Source: Strigops habroptila
Lineage: Eukaryota > Chordata > Aves > Psittaciformes > Psittacidae
Reading direction: 5' to 3'
DNA length: 64,000 bases
NCBI RefSeq assembly: GCF_004027225.2
Contig: NC_044279.2
Coordinates: forward strand, 51,174,744 to 51,238,743
This document shows positions 46,717 through 58,700 of this stretch, one piece after another. The notes under the pieces were generated by a model. It was not told where the DNA came from, did not search any database, and was given only the letters and a program-made list of their open reading frames with translations. The translations under genes were made by a program, and so were the position numbers. Each line of letters opens with the position of its first letter. Position 1 is the first letter of the stretch.

Positions 46717-49700
46717 GTGAGTCTGCTTGTCTCTGACGGGTAATTCTTGCATTAACAGGTACGAGACCTGCAAAAGGAGGAGAAAGGGAAAGCTAGGGGC
46801 TTTTCTGACTGGCTGCAAAGATGTTGGTGTGTGGTAAACGTCTGTCTCAGCTCCTTTATCAACAGGAATCTAAGGAATGATTTCCACACTACAGCCTGCT
46901 GCTGTGGACTCAGCATGCTTTCTACTCTCTGGTGCCTTTTAAGTTTTGGGTTTTCTTCCATTATTTCTAAAATGGTAGCATAGATGAATGGCAGCACACT
47001 TGTATCTGTACTGAAAAGCAAGCGAGCTTGTGGCACCTTGTGGCTGTGTCCCTGGGTAGAGCACTTTACATAATAATTAGTAAAATTACAATAGAAATTT
47101 AGCCTAGTGAAGAATGTGTTTCTTTGTTTTCTGTGTGTCTTCTGCCTTTTTCTAGTGAGATGAATTGTCAGAGAGATGGGTGAAAAAAGGATTGGGAGCC
47201 TCTGGGGGAAGACATGTTGAAGAGTTATAGCAGGGTAGTAAAACCTGTAAATGATGTGTCAGTTCAGGGGCGTGCAGTGCCCTGGAAATGCTGCAGGCCA
47301 TTACAGCCATAGGGCAAAGGCCTGGAGCACAGCAGTCCCCTTACTATCCCACAGCAGGGGTCACCTCCATTAGAAACTAAAAGAGCAGTCTATGTTCTGA
47401 CAGCAGGTGTGAAGGAGTGGGGTCCTGCAACCGTCTTCCTGCCTTGGTACAGACCACCCATCTAGAGGACCTTGGAGGAGGCATTTAACCTCCTGGTGTA
47501 CAGGTCTCCCATTTCTTGGCTAGCTCTTGGTGAGCTTGCTGTGAGCAGTGGAGGTGGGAGTGCTGTGCCAGCTCTGGGCAGTGCCTCCGGGAGGTGCTCA
47601 GAGCAAGTCAGAGATCTTCATTTGGTATTCTTAACAGGGTCTCTGTTTCTACCTGTTCAGCCGTAACACAGATCAGGCTGGTGACTTCCTCTGGTTTGAA
47701 TCACCCCGGAGAAGGTAGAAGACAGAGGTCTTTTACCTGTGGTTTAAGCAGTTTAGTATCTGATTACCTTCCTGATGTGCTTATTTAAGATGCTGTTAAG
47801 GGCCCTTATGCTATGACTGGAGTTTGAGGCACATGGAGGTGTCCTGGTCCCCTGGATTCATGGGAGCATCTGGGCTGAAAACTGCCAGCAGCAGTTCCTC
47901 TTCTCTGCTCCAGGCTGCTCCTGCCTTGTCCTTCTGCCATCATCTCAGCATCACAGAATGGCTGAGGTTGCAAGGGACCTCTGAAGGTCAACTCTTTCAA
48001 CCCCTCTGCTCAAGCAGGGTTATCTACAGCCAGTTGCCCAGGACCGTGTCTAGACAGTTTTTTAAATATCTGTAAGGATAGAGAATCCACAACCTCCCTG
48101 GGCAACCTATGCAGTACTTGGTCACCCTCACAGTGAAAAAGTATTTCCTCATGTTCAGACGGGACCTCCTGTGTTTCATTTTGAGCCCATTGCCTCCGGT
48201 CCTGTCTCATCCTGTCATCTCCATTCCATCCCTGCTCACTCACTCTCCTCCAGCTCCTGGGGTGATTCAGGCCTTCATGTGATGATCATGTGGGGCTGTT
48301 ACTGGCACAAGCTCCTGGTTAACATAGGAAAAGTTGCAATGCAAGGAAAGGAGCTTACTGCTGTCCACCTAGCTTAGCATTTCATCTACCCATGGTGTTA
48401 TTCAGGAGTAGCCGTCCCCAGATAACTCCATGCATGGGCAGTCTTAAGTACTTTGCTGTACATTTGTTAATCCATGGTCTCAGGCTTTCCTGCTCTGAAA
48501 TGAAAATGTCTCCAGAGTGAGTTATTCAGGAATGCCTCTTGCTCTTGAAGTTCATGCCTGAGTTCAGTTTGAATTAACTCTGCCCTCACCTATCTATTTT
48601 GAAGTACCTATAATGCTCCCAGCCTGCCTAGGCTGGATAAATACAAAGATAATATAAATAAATAAAAGGTATTACATAGCGTTATTTCAACAGCTTGCTC
48701 TAAAATGGGACTTTGGAGGCTCAGCTATGAGAATGGAAACCTGGAGGATTCAGGTAAACGATGAAGTCCTTGAGGATTAATCTGCCTCACCTGCAATATT
48801 TATGGCTGAATGTTACATTGATTTTACATCCCTGTTCCCTGACCTCATCATTAGCTGTTTGCCTCCCTTGGTACATAGGCCATGAACATTACTGCAGCTA
48901 CCTTGCTTTGCTGAAGATTTCAGTGTCTTCAGGTTCCAGCAGGACTTGGATGATAAAAAAAACCCAAGAAGTTTGGTGCTGACAAACTGGTCGAGCTTCT
49001 CTTGACAACAGCTTTCTGTCCCTGACAGAGCAGGGCATCCCAGCCCAGAAAAGCCCTCTGCAGCCAGGGTGCTGAGGACTCACTGGCTGGAGAAGGGTCA
49101 GAGAAACAAATTACTTGGGATCCAAATTAGCTTTTGCATTTGGCTCAAAACATTGTGGCTTCCCAGGCAGCCTTCTTCTATTACGTGCATGTGTGCAGGG
49201 ATGTGTCTGTATGCACAGGCGGGATGCGCATGTGTATGTGTGTGCACATGGGGTGTCCGTGTGCACAGGCAACGTGTGTGCGTGCATGTGTGTGCAAAGG
49301 GGTCAGGCTGGGTTGGGAGGAGGAGTGGACAACCAGGAGCATTTAGAATCATAGAATCATAGAATCATAACTTAGAATCATAGAATCATGGAATCATTTT
49401 ACATAGCTTAAAAGCTGTGGCAACTGAAGCAAAGCAGTATTTTGCTTTCCTTGGCAAAACATGTCTTTGTACAAATAAACTGTACAGGGCGTACAGCTCT
49501 CTGGGGAGCCCTGGGGCTTCTGGGAGGAGATCCGAGCCTTCCCGGGGAGCTATTTCAGACCCTGCCACTTCCCTGAGGCCCCGGGTCCCCGGGCTGCTTC
49601 CTGGTCCCCGATGCTGCTCCCACCCTGGGGCGTCCTTCTGGGTGCCATTCCCCATGACATGTGGTTGAGCTGGGGCAGCACCCCAGTAGCCCTGCTTTGA

Positions 49701-52700
49701 GCCGGATCCTTAGAACCAGGCACCGGGACTCCCCATGCACTGGTGTCCCTGTGTTTTACCGGGTTCCTCTGTAGGGGCGAGGTTTTCTAGTAAGGCAAAG
49801 GGCAGTTGTGTTTATTGAGGCAGAACATTTGTAAGGGTGAGTGTAAGGAGATTGGAAAGAGAAGACTTAAGAAGAAATTAAATGTAAAACATGCTTCTAC
49901 TCTGTAATTAGTGGTGACCAAGTTGCTTTACCATATTTTATCAAAAGCGCTGTTTGGGTGGGACAGCCAGGAGGGACAGAACCCAGGGGACAGTGCAGCT
50001 TTCACTGATTAACCCACTGTACACTCTTCCTTGCTTCTGATCGAAGTTCCTCCATTCTTAGCTAGATGTTAATGATTCCAGTGTACTTTCTCCAGATGTC
50101 CCTTTGAGGTTGAGACACTCTCTAATGTTTCTTCTGGTCCAGACACACACATGCATATATAATTTTCCATAGGTGGAAAGAGAGGCACCTCTCTTTTGAT
50201 TTTCCCCCTTGCTCTTCCTTTTTAGCCTGGCATCGTTGAAAGCTACATATGAGATGTTCCTGCAAGACATGGAGCATGGCCACAAAAGAGGTGGCTGCTG
50301 GGTGCCTGCAGGGGAAGGCTGTGGCTAATGAAGGGTCTCTCCTGTTGTCCAGGGCGAAGATGGAAAACACTACTGCTCCTCACTGGATCATGCTGCCCAG
50401 GGCGCAGAGGAAGGCAGGTACATGGGCCACAGTGGCAGCAAGCTTGCCTACACTGTCATGGACGTGCCTCCCTGGTACCTGTGCATCCTGCTGGGCATTC
50501 AGGTGTGATGGGGGAGCAGGAGGAGGCTGGGTCTGGGTGGAAGTTTAATGGCTCTTCAGCGGGGTAATGAGGGTGAAACCTGAATTTGGGAGTGCTTTGC
50601 CATGACTGGGCATGGCTGGAGCTTTGGGGCTGGACCTTGTGAGCTCAAGTCCTTCCCACCACCTCCTCAGCACAGACTGTTAACCTTGTGCCCCTCACTA
50701 CACTACGCCCCTTGAAGTGCAAATGGAAAGGCAGGGTCCCAGGGTTGGGGCCAAATAGTTGATAAGAACAAGTCGGATACCTCAGCTGAAGGTAACCAGA
50801 TGTGTAAAGGCTGTAATGAACTTCTGCCTTCCCATGTGAATATGAACTGCACAGAAGGGCCCACACTGCTTTGGCTGGTGTCAATGCTGAACCCAGGACA
50901 CCAGGTATATTAAATGACCGAATGCCACCAATACAATGCTGGGTACAGAGCCTCAGGGAAGAGAGACCTCAGAATTATTAAGGTTATCGATGGGCTGTGC
51001 TTGGAGCTTGGTGGACATTTTGTACTTTGTTTTCTTAAATGGTCATCTCAAGTTTAGAGTGTATTAAACCAAGTTTTCTGAACATGTCTGCATCGTAATT
51101 TTAATAAAGCATGCCTCTAATGAACAAAGTGAGTTTCTGAGTGCCACCAGTCCCACCACTATAGTCCCATGCTCCTTTGAGAGCTAATAACTAAGGTTAA
51201 TATTTAAAGCAAAAATAACTTTGAAACATAATTTTCAGTAATTAACTGAAGGTCATTGTAGAACTATGTCTGTGACTCTTCTGAAAAATGCAATGACTGA
51301 TTTTTCCATTCTTTGGCATCCATTTTTCATGGTTATCCATAAGTAACATGTGAGAAAAGCTACTGATAGCAAAGAATTGGTAGGACCAATTTGCCAACTT
51401 CCCATGTTATCCTTTGTGGTGCAAATGAGATGGACTGAAACATTTGCATTCACTTTGCCTGGTCACTCTCTCCCCCTACCTTGGGGTGTCCCCACCTTCC
51501 TGGAAGAGAGCCCCAGACAGCTTTGTCTGCAGGTGCTGGGGATAAAATGATTGTGCCTGACAGTGGTCTGCAGAGTCCAGAGCTCTGCAAAAGGTCTTTG
51601 GGCACGGAAAGAGGGAGAAGTTTGTGGGGGTGTATTGCCGCTCTAGTAGGTGCTTTGGAAGAGCACCTAACAGAGCATAGAAGTTGCCAAAAAAGAGAAT
51701 GGGTAGCATTATTATCTCCCAAACAAAAATCTGTGCGCTATTAGATTTCCCTCAACAACACAGTAATAATATACAGCCAGTTCTGTGTCCTTCTTCACCC
51801 AGTTTTTCTCTATGGCTCCTAGCATTTTCTGACAGCCCTGGGAAGTCTCATAGCCATACCGCTGATCCTCTCCAAAGAGCTTTGCCTCCAGCATGACCTC
51901 CTCACCCAGAGCCACCTGATCAGCACCATCTTCTTTGTCTCAGGGATTTGCACCCTGCTGCAGGTCCTCTTTGGAGTCAGGTAGGCCAAATGCAAGAAAT
52001 GGGATACATGACAAAACAGTTTGTAGATGTAGGATTTTTGTAGAATGTTTGTAGAATTAATACGTGCACAGCCACCAGTTTGGTGTAGAGTGAAGGTCAT
52101 TTTCTACTCTTGGGCAATCAGGGCACATACCAAAGCATCCTGAAATCGCTGTACATTAACAGCTACTTGCTGTTCTGACTTTTGCATTTCCTGGTACTTT
52201 GTGCACCTTTAGTTGGGTTTGTATTATTCTCTCCTGTAAAAAATAAAGTACTGAAACATGCAGTAAACAGTATCTGCTTGCTCCTTACCCCAAGGATCCT
52301 CCAGCTGAGGCAGGACTCTTCTGATCTGGGCCTGGGATCAAGATCACAGATCCCATAGGAAACTATAGGGCAGAGGATAACTGGGAGAAATTGAAGCCCA
52401 TCTGCCACTGCTTAGGGACTCAGGGAGATGCTCTGCAGCACATGCATCCTGTTAAGTGGTGCCATTTTCCATACTCAGGGATTCGCAGTACAATCTGAAT
52501 GTAAGCAAGGTAAATCCTCTTTGCCACTGAGCTGCTGAATAGCCAGTGGTGAGATGAGCATGGAGTTGTCATTCACCACCCAGAAAATGAAGGACTTGAC
52601 TTACTTAGTAAACGACATGACTGCAAGCACTCCCTCTTGCCACAAAGACCCTGTATCTTTGCTGGCCTTGCAAAATTTCTTTTATTCTCATTGTCATAAC

Positions 52701-55700
52701 TCTGGGCTGCTTCTCTCTTTCCACAGGCTGTTTTTTCCTCCAGTATGGTGGGAACCCATTTTCTTGCTTCAAAGGCAAAAATCACATATTCTTTGGCTTC
52801 CGAGTCTGAGTGACCGGGTTAAAACTCTTCTACCATCAAATCACTGGTCAACTGCCAGCTCCACAAAATGTTTTTATTCCTCCTGTTTCTCCCCCCATCT
52901 CTGTCTGTCTTAAGAAGTGGCTGTGGGCAAACATCTCCCCAGAGGGTGCTCCCCTTCTCCTACATTACTAAAGGATTAGTGGAGGAGGTGGATGTCCTGG
53001 CCATGAAAAAGAGAGAATCTGGTTCTTCACAGTTGAGTTAAAGTCAGGCTGGGGTACATGACCATGGCTGTGGCTGCTGGTGCGATTCAGCCTGGTGTCC
53101 TCCTAGGCACCCACAAACGCCTCGGTGAATACCTGAGAGCTGTGACATCCCCTGCTTGCTGTTAGCTGAGGATGAAGGAGTAACAGGGATCCTCTTCTGT
53201 GGCTGACTAGCTAAATGAGGAACAACACGTCAAATTAAGTGGTAAGAAGCTGTTCCCGAGGGATAAGCTGGAATGGCTTTTGGTGTGCTGAGGATGCAAT
53301 TGCCTTGTTGCTGGCCCCGACTGTAAGGTGTGAGGACATTCTTGACAGGAAGGTGGGACTCAGCCTGCAGTATGGCTGGAGGCAAACCAAGCCTGAGGAG
53401 ACAGTGAGAAGCAGATTTTTCTTTTTTTCTCCTTTTTCTGTTTTCTGAAACCCTGCAGTAGTTGACAGCCATAAGTCACCAAGAAGACAGCTAGAAAAAT
53501 GGTAAATAATGAGGTGGAGGAGATGCTTTTTCCTGGAAAACATCCATTCCGCTCTCTGAGGCCCTGGAGAGCCCACAGCTGAGTGCTCTGCCCAGTTTGC
53601 AGTGTCCATATTTGAAAAAAGACTAATTCAGAGGATAAGAGGGATGGAGATGGTCTGTAATTGTGGCATGGGGAAGGGAGACCATTTGTGTTACAGAGGC
53701 TGGCCTGGTTAGCATGTTGGTGGCTCAGAGGGGTACAGCTGCAGCCTACTACTAGTCTGGGAGAGAAATGGGAGTCATCAGGCAGGGGCAAACCATGCTG
53801 GCTAAAAGACATTGTTGGCACATGAATGAATGGGTGGGAACTGGCCATGAGGAGGTTCCCACCAAGAGCAAGCATGGTTCAGAAGCAGCCCTCCAGAAGC
53901 AACAGCCAAGGAAAAAGCCCGACCTGGTGCAACCTGCAGCTCAGTCATGTTACACAGCATGAAAATGCAGTGATGGGTCACAGACAGTAACTGGATACAC
54001 TATCCAAGAGGATCCTGAGGGGAGACATATGTTGCTTGCAATTATGGTGACCCCCCCCTTAGCAGATGCTTGGACATCATGTAGTGATTATCAGAACATC
54101 ACATTTCCTTCCCTAAACCTGCAGCTTTTCCTCTTGCAAAGCCCATGGGAAAGAGCTTAGTGTGCCCTGTTTGCCTTGCTTTGGCACCCCAGTTTCCTCT
54201 GAGTGCAATCATTGCCAGCACTGGCTGTGAAATAGCTTGAGGGCCAACTCAGCAGGAGCTATAAATCTATTGTTAATTCAACAGTGGTGGCACTGGGCCT
54301 TCTCTGTTTCCTTTTCTTTGATTTTTTGCCTTGCCAAGCAAAATCCTTTGAAGGCTGCAACATATTTGGCCAAATGCCATAAAGTAACTCCACAGATGAC
54401 TGATGTTCAAATACCACTTACTGGCAAAGCTTTGACAGTGCTTCAGTTGTGCATGGCATGAGTAATTGAAGTGGTATAAATATTTGCTTTAGGTGATGGA
54501 GACGTGATGCTGTTACAGCTGTGCCATCTCTTATTTTTCCAGTGCTTTCCAGAGAATGGTGGAAATGCTTCTGATTCAGGGGAGTCCCTGCCCTGCAAAA
54601 GTACCCACCTGGCTCGCTGCCCTGCTGCTTTTCTGTGCAGGAGCCATGAGACCTCCTGGTGCAAGGAGAGGTTGCTCTGGGGACTGCTTCCTTCCTAAAC
54701 AGAGGGAGCAGAAGCACCTCAGAAATTTCCTTTGGCTGGTTCAGAGCTGCTGTGCCAGCCTGCGCCCTCAGGCAGCTTTGGCTTTTCCAAGCGTCCTAGA
54801 GGAACGGCCAGAACAACTTGCACTGCAATGGGGGCTTAATGCCTGTGGGGCTTTGAAGAGCCAGTCAGACCTTTTAGGTCTCTGCCTCCATTTCTCCATG
54901 CATGGAAAGAGGCTGGTGTAGCTCACAGGAGCACTGGCTCTACCATGCAAAGCCAGCGCTGAGTGCCTTTGGACGTGCAAGCTCCTTGCTAGCCTGAGGG
55001 GTTTGCAGAGTGAGGGTTACTCTAAGCCAGGAGACACATGTGGTGTGGAGCCAAGGTCTCACGCAGCCAGCATGCTCAGACCCATCCACGCAGGTCTCCT
55101 TGGCAGTGTCAGTACAAAAAGCCAGGTCACATTTTCTACTTCCCTCAGTCTGAGGATGGTTGTGATGCGGAGAGTAGCCAGTGCATGTCCTTGTGTTCAT
55201 GAGCAGGTTGTGAAGAAAACAGAGGCAGCTGAAGGGGGCAGAGGAAGCAGTTGTATAGTAGCAAGATTTGAGCTTAGATTGATGCTGAGCTTGTCTTCAG
55301 AGTCTCACCATCTTTCTTCCTTGGGCTTTTCCCCTCCTCTGGCTTTTTCCTTTTGTTGATGTTCTACTTTGTGCAGCTCCATGGTCTCATCATACCTTAG
55401 GAGGGCTACTTTTTCCTTAATGCAGGGCAGCAGAGTTTGACTGCAGCACTGATGTGCCCCTCCCTTGCCAACCCTGAGCTCTTCCCTACTCTCGAGTGCA
55501 ATGGGCAGCAATTCCCACCCATAGTCAGTGATAGAGACCTGCCAGAGCATTTAAAAATATACTGCCAGAGGCCATGGGCAGACTGATTTTTTAGGTTATT
55601 TTGCTTTCCTTTCTCTCACCTGTATGGAGCTGGGTTTCTTGCATTCTCACTCATCATCTTTTCCCTCTGTCTCCTTCCAGGTTGCCTATTATTCAAGGAG

Positions 55701-58700
55701 GGACTTTTGCATTCCTGACCCCCACCCTGGCCATGCTATCTCTCCCCAAGTGGAAGTGCCCTGCCTGGACACAGAATGCCACCCTGGTGAATGTCTCTTC
55801 ACCAGAGTTCATTGAAGTCTGGCAGACACGGATGCGAGAGGTATATTGCATTTTCAGTAGCACCTACTCTGTATCAGGGCTGTTTGCTTTCAGAAAAGTG
55901 CCTGACCATGGCAGGGCCATCACTTCCAGAGATCCCTCTATCTGCAGTACACCTTGGCCCTTTGCCCTATTGCATCTTCCTAAGCATCTATTCCCTAGCA
56001 AAAAAGCAGGTGCTTCACTGTTGCTGAACAGGGGACATGCAGACCTCAGGTTATTGATCTATGGAGCTTGCAAAGTCTCCACTGGTCCAGCCAGATCCAC
56101 TCTTCATGAAGCATGGTTAGCCTTGAGGAAGGAAGGGAGGAAAGATGTTTCCTAGGAAGAGACCCTGTCTAAGCACAGAAAACAGTAAAAAGAAATACAG
56201 AACTTACTGTAAGTGGCAGAAAAGAAATGCAGATGCAGAACTTACTGTAAATATTAAGGAGAAGTGCATCCTTAGGTAGTGAAAAGAAGGAAAGGTCGGG
56301 GATCTCACTGCCTTGTTCTACATCTGTTGCCTTATCAGTGTAAGTGGCTAAATTTGCCTCTGTCCATCCATTCACTGGGGTGCTTTGCAAAGCTCTTGGG
56401 AAGCATTCAGAATTCCAAAAGACCTTCACCCAAGCCACTGTGTTCCTCTTCAGCTTGAAGGCAGGGGAGGGAAGGTGCTCAGCACCACAGAGGGCCCAAC
56501 CTGGCTTTATCATCCAACCTGTGAAGGCAGAGAATCCCCCGCATGAAGCTGACATGTGGGAGCAGCATTTCAGGATGTGATTGCTGGCTACTTAGCAGTG
56601 ACTGTCAAACATGGGAAAGTTCAGGGTGATAAATGTGTCCCCCGAGGGAAACTGATACTCAGAACAAAACAGAGGCTGTAATGACCCACCTGCCCTGCCC
56701 TACCAGTGTGCTGAAGTGCCCCAAGCCCTTCCCAGATGGGAGATGAGTGGAGATCATGGCCCTGCTCCTGTTTTCAGGGCAAGGGCTTTTCCCTTGCGTT
56801 TTGGGGGAGCAGGGAGAGACAGTGCAAGGAAGCTGATGCATGCTTGCTTGGCCCAGGAAGACAGGGAGGAGGGGGTCCCTGGAACAAAATGAATCCTGAT
56901 GAGGACTAAATCCATTAGCCAAGGGGGAGTTGGTGTGCTGGTACATTGGGGGTCCTTCCCCACATGAGATGCTCAGCCAGGCTTTGCGTAGTCCGTGGAG
57001 GCCTCTGTGCTGGTCTGTCCCTGGAGGCTGAGCCTGGCTCTCGTGCTGGATTCGTGTGATGCAGCTGGAGTGCCTTTCAACCTCTGCTCTCTCCCTCCCT
57101 TTTTTTTTCCAGTTGCAAGGAGCTATCATTGTAGCTTCCTGCTTCCAAATCTTCGTTGGATTTTCTGGCCTGATTGGATTTCTGATGAGGTTCATCGGCC
57201 CCCTGACAATTGCCCCCACCATCACCTTGGTTGCACTTCCTCTCTTTGACTCGGCTGGGGACGAGGCTGGGCAGCACTGGGGCATAGCTTTCATGTAAGT
57301 CTCACTTCCCCATGCAAAAGCTGAGTGCACACAAACCACCTACCTCTAACATGAAACCAAATGTCACAGTCTGTAGCAGGGTTCCTCTGAGTTCCAGGGT
57401 TGTTCACTGAGCACTAACATACAGTGGCCTTGTGCAAGGCAGCACCGCGGGGGTGCAATGGAAACTAGCAGAAGGTTAGAGCCCTCAGCAACAAAGCAAA
57501 ACCCAAAAATGAGTTAAAAAATCTGATTTTTGTGACAATCCCAAGTTTGTTCATAGGTCAGTAGAGAAACAAGCCTTTCCTGGGGGCAGTCTCTGTCACA
57601 GTTGTTTGTGCACACTGTTTTACACACCCATTGTTTAAGTTAAAAATACATTCCTAAAATGACAAAGTTGAGCACTCAGAGTTAGGTATTCCTCGAGTTA
57701 AAATAGCTTTTTGCATTGTTTTCACATGATGAGGAGGAATTGTTTTCTCCACAGGGTGCTCTGGAAATGTATGCCCATGTGGCTTTGTGGCAGTGAGTGC
57801 TCTCTCAGAGGTATTCGTGTGTGTGCCCTTGGGCGTCAGTGTACAAGCGTGCTTGGTGGCAGAATTTCCTTGGTATTTCAGGAATTAATTTAAAAAGTAG
57901 AAATGCCACTGCATGGTTCTCCTGCAGATTTGGTACCTTCAGATCCCTAATGCAGACTTCAGCTTGGGATAACATGCAGCAGGAGTAGGTTGCTATCCTC
58001 CCTATGGCATCCCACCAGTTAGTGATTTCAGAGCTGCCTTTGGAGACTCAGGGGCCAGGCTTGTCTGCAGCCCTACAAGGCAGCATGCTGTTCTGGGGAC
58101 CGGCTCCAGTCCACTTCCCTCTCATTCTTTTCTCCCTGAACTTGCCCTCCCAGACCCCAAAGCTACCTCTTTTCTCCACCCCCAGTTCCTCACCTAACTG
58201 GTCTCTTCCACCAGCACCCCATACAACCCCAAACCCTGCCTACAACGCAACCCTGCCTCCAGCCCGTGTCTCCGCTCTCAACCCAGGTCACTTTTTGTGT
58301 CTGGTTCATTTCTGTCCCATCTTCTACCTGTGCCAATCCCACTCCTGATTTTCCTGACTCAGGCACCTTAGCCCAAACTTGATCATTATGCTTTAAGCCA
58401 TCTCTGCGTCCTGTTTTGCTGCCTTCTGCATGCTCCATGGGTGTCATTAGGGAAAGAGGGAGGGCGATAATGGAGAAGGTAGAAGACATGAGCCATGTGG
58501 TCTCAGCCCTGCTGTTCAGCCCCACCCTATCCCAAAGCCCCCATGAGGCAACCACTGTTGCCTCAAGAAACTGATGTAGCATGTGCTCACTTGCTCCGTG
58601 TGATGGTGCATAAACAGCTCATCACTGAGCAGAGCCTGCACGTACTCAGAAGGCTCAGAACCTTTAGGGGCTGCAAATGCGAACGCCTGAGATGTTTCTG

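Larger units (their letters stand above)
46717..50352 (+). other. SLC23A4 intron 1
   Basis: 3.6 kb with a CR1 piece at 47949-48262, a GT-rich minisatellite at 49183-49302 and an isolated run of 8-bp CR1-tail repeats at 49344-49397. No gene is seen. Confidence 0.75.

Noticed and set aside
53360-53875. 171-codon minus-strand frame with a hydrophobic segment
   Set aside because: Inside SLC23A4 intron 3, composition resembles pyrimidine-rich intron sequence read as Leu/Ser/Phe; no family match.
56659-57339. 226-codon open frame on the minus strand
   Set aside because: It runs antisense through SLC23A4 exon 5 and its intron, has no recognisable domain, and exon 5 on the plus strand is clearly real.
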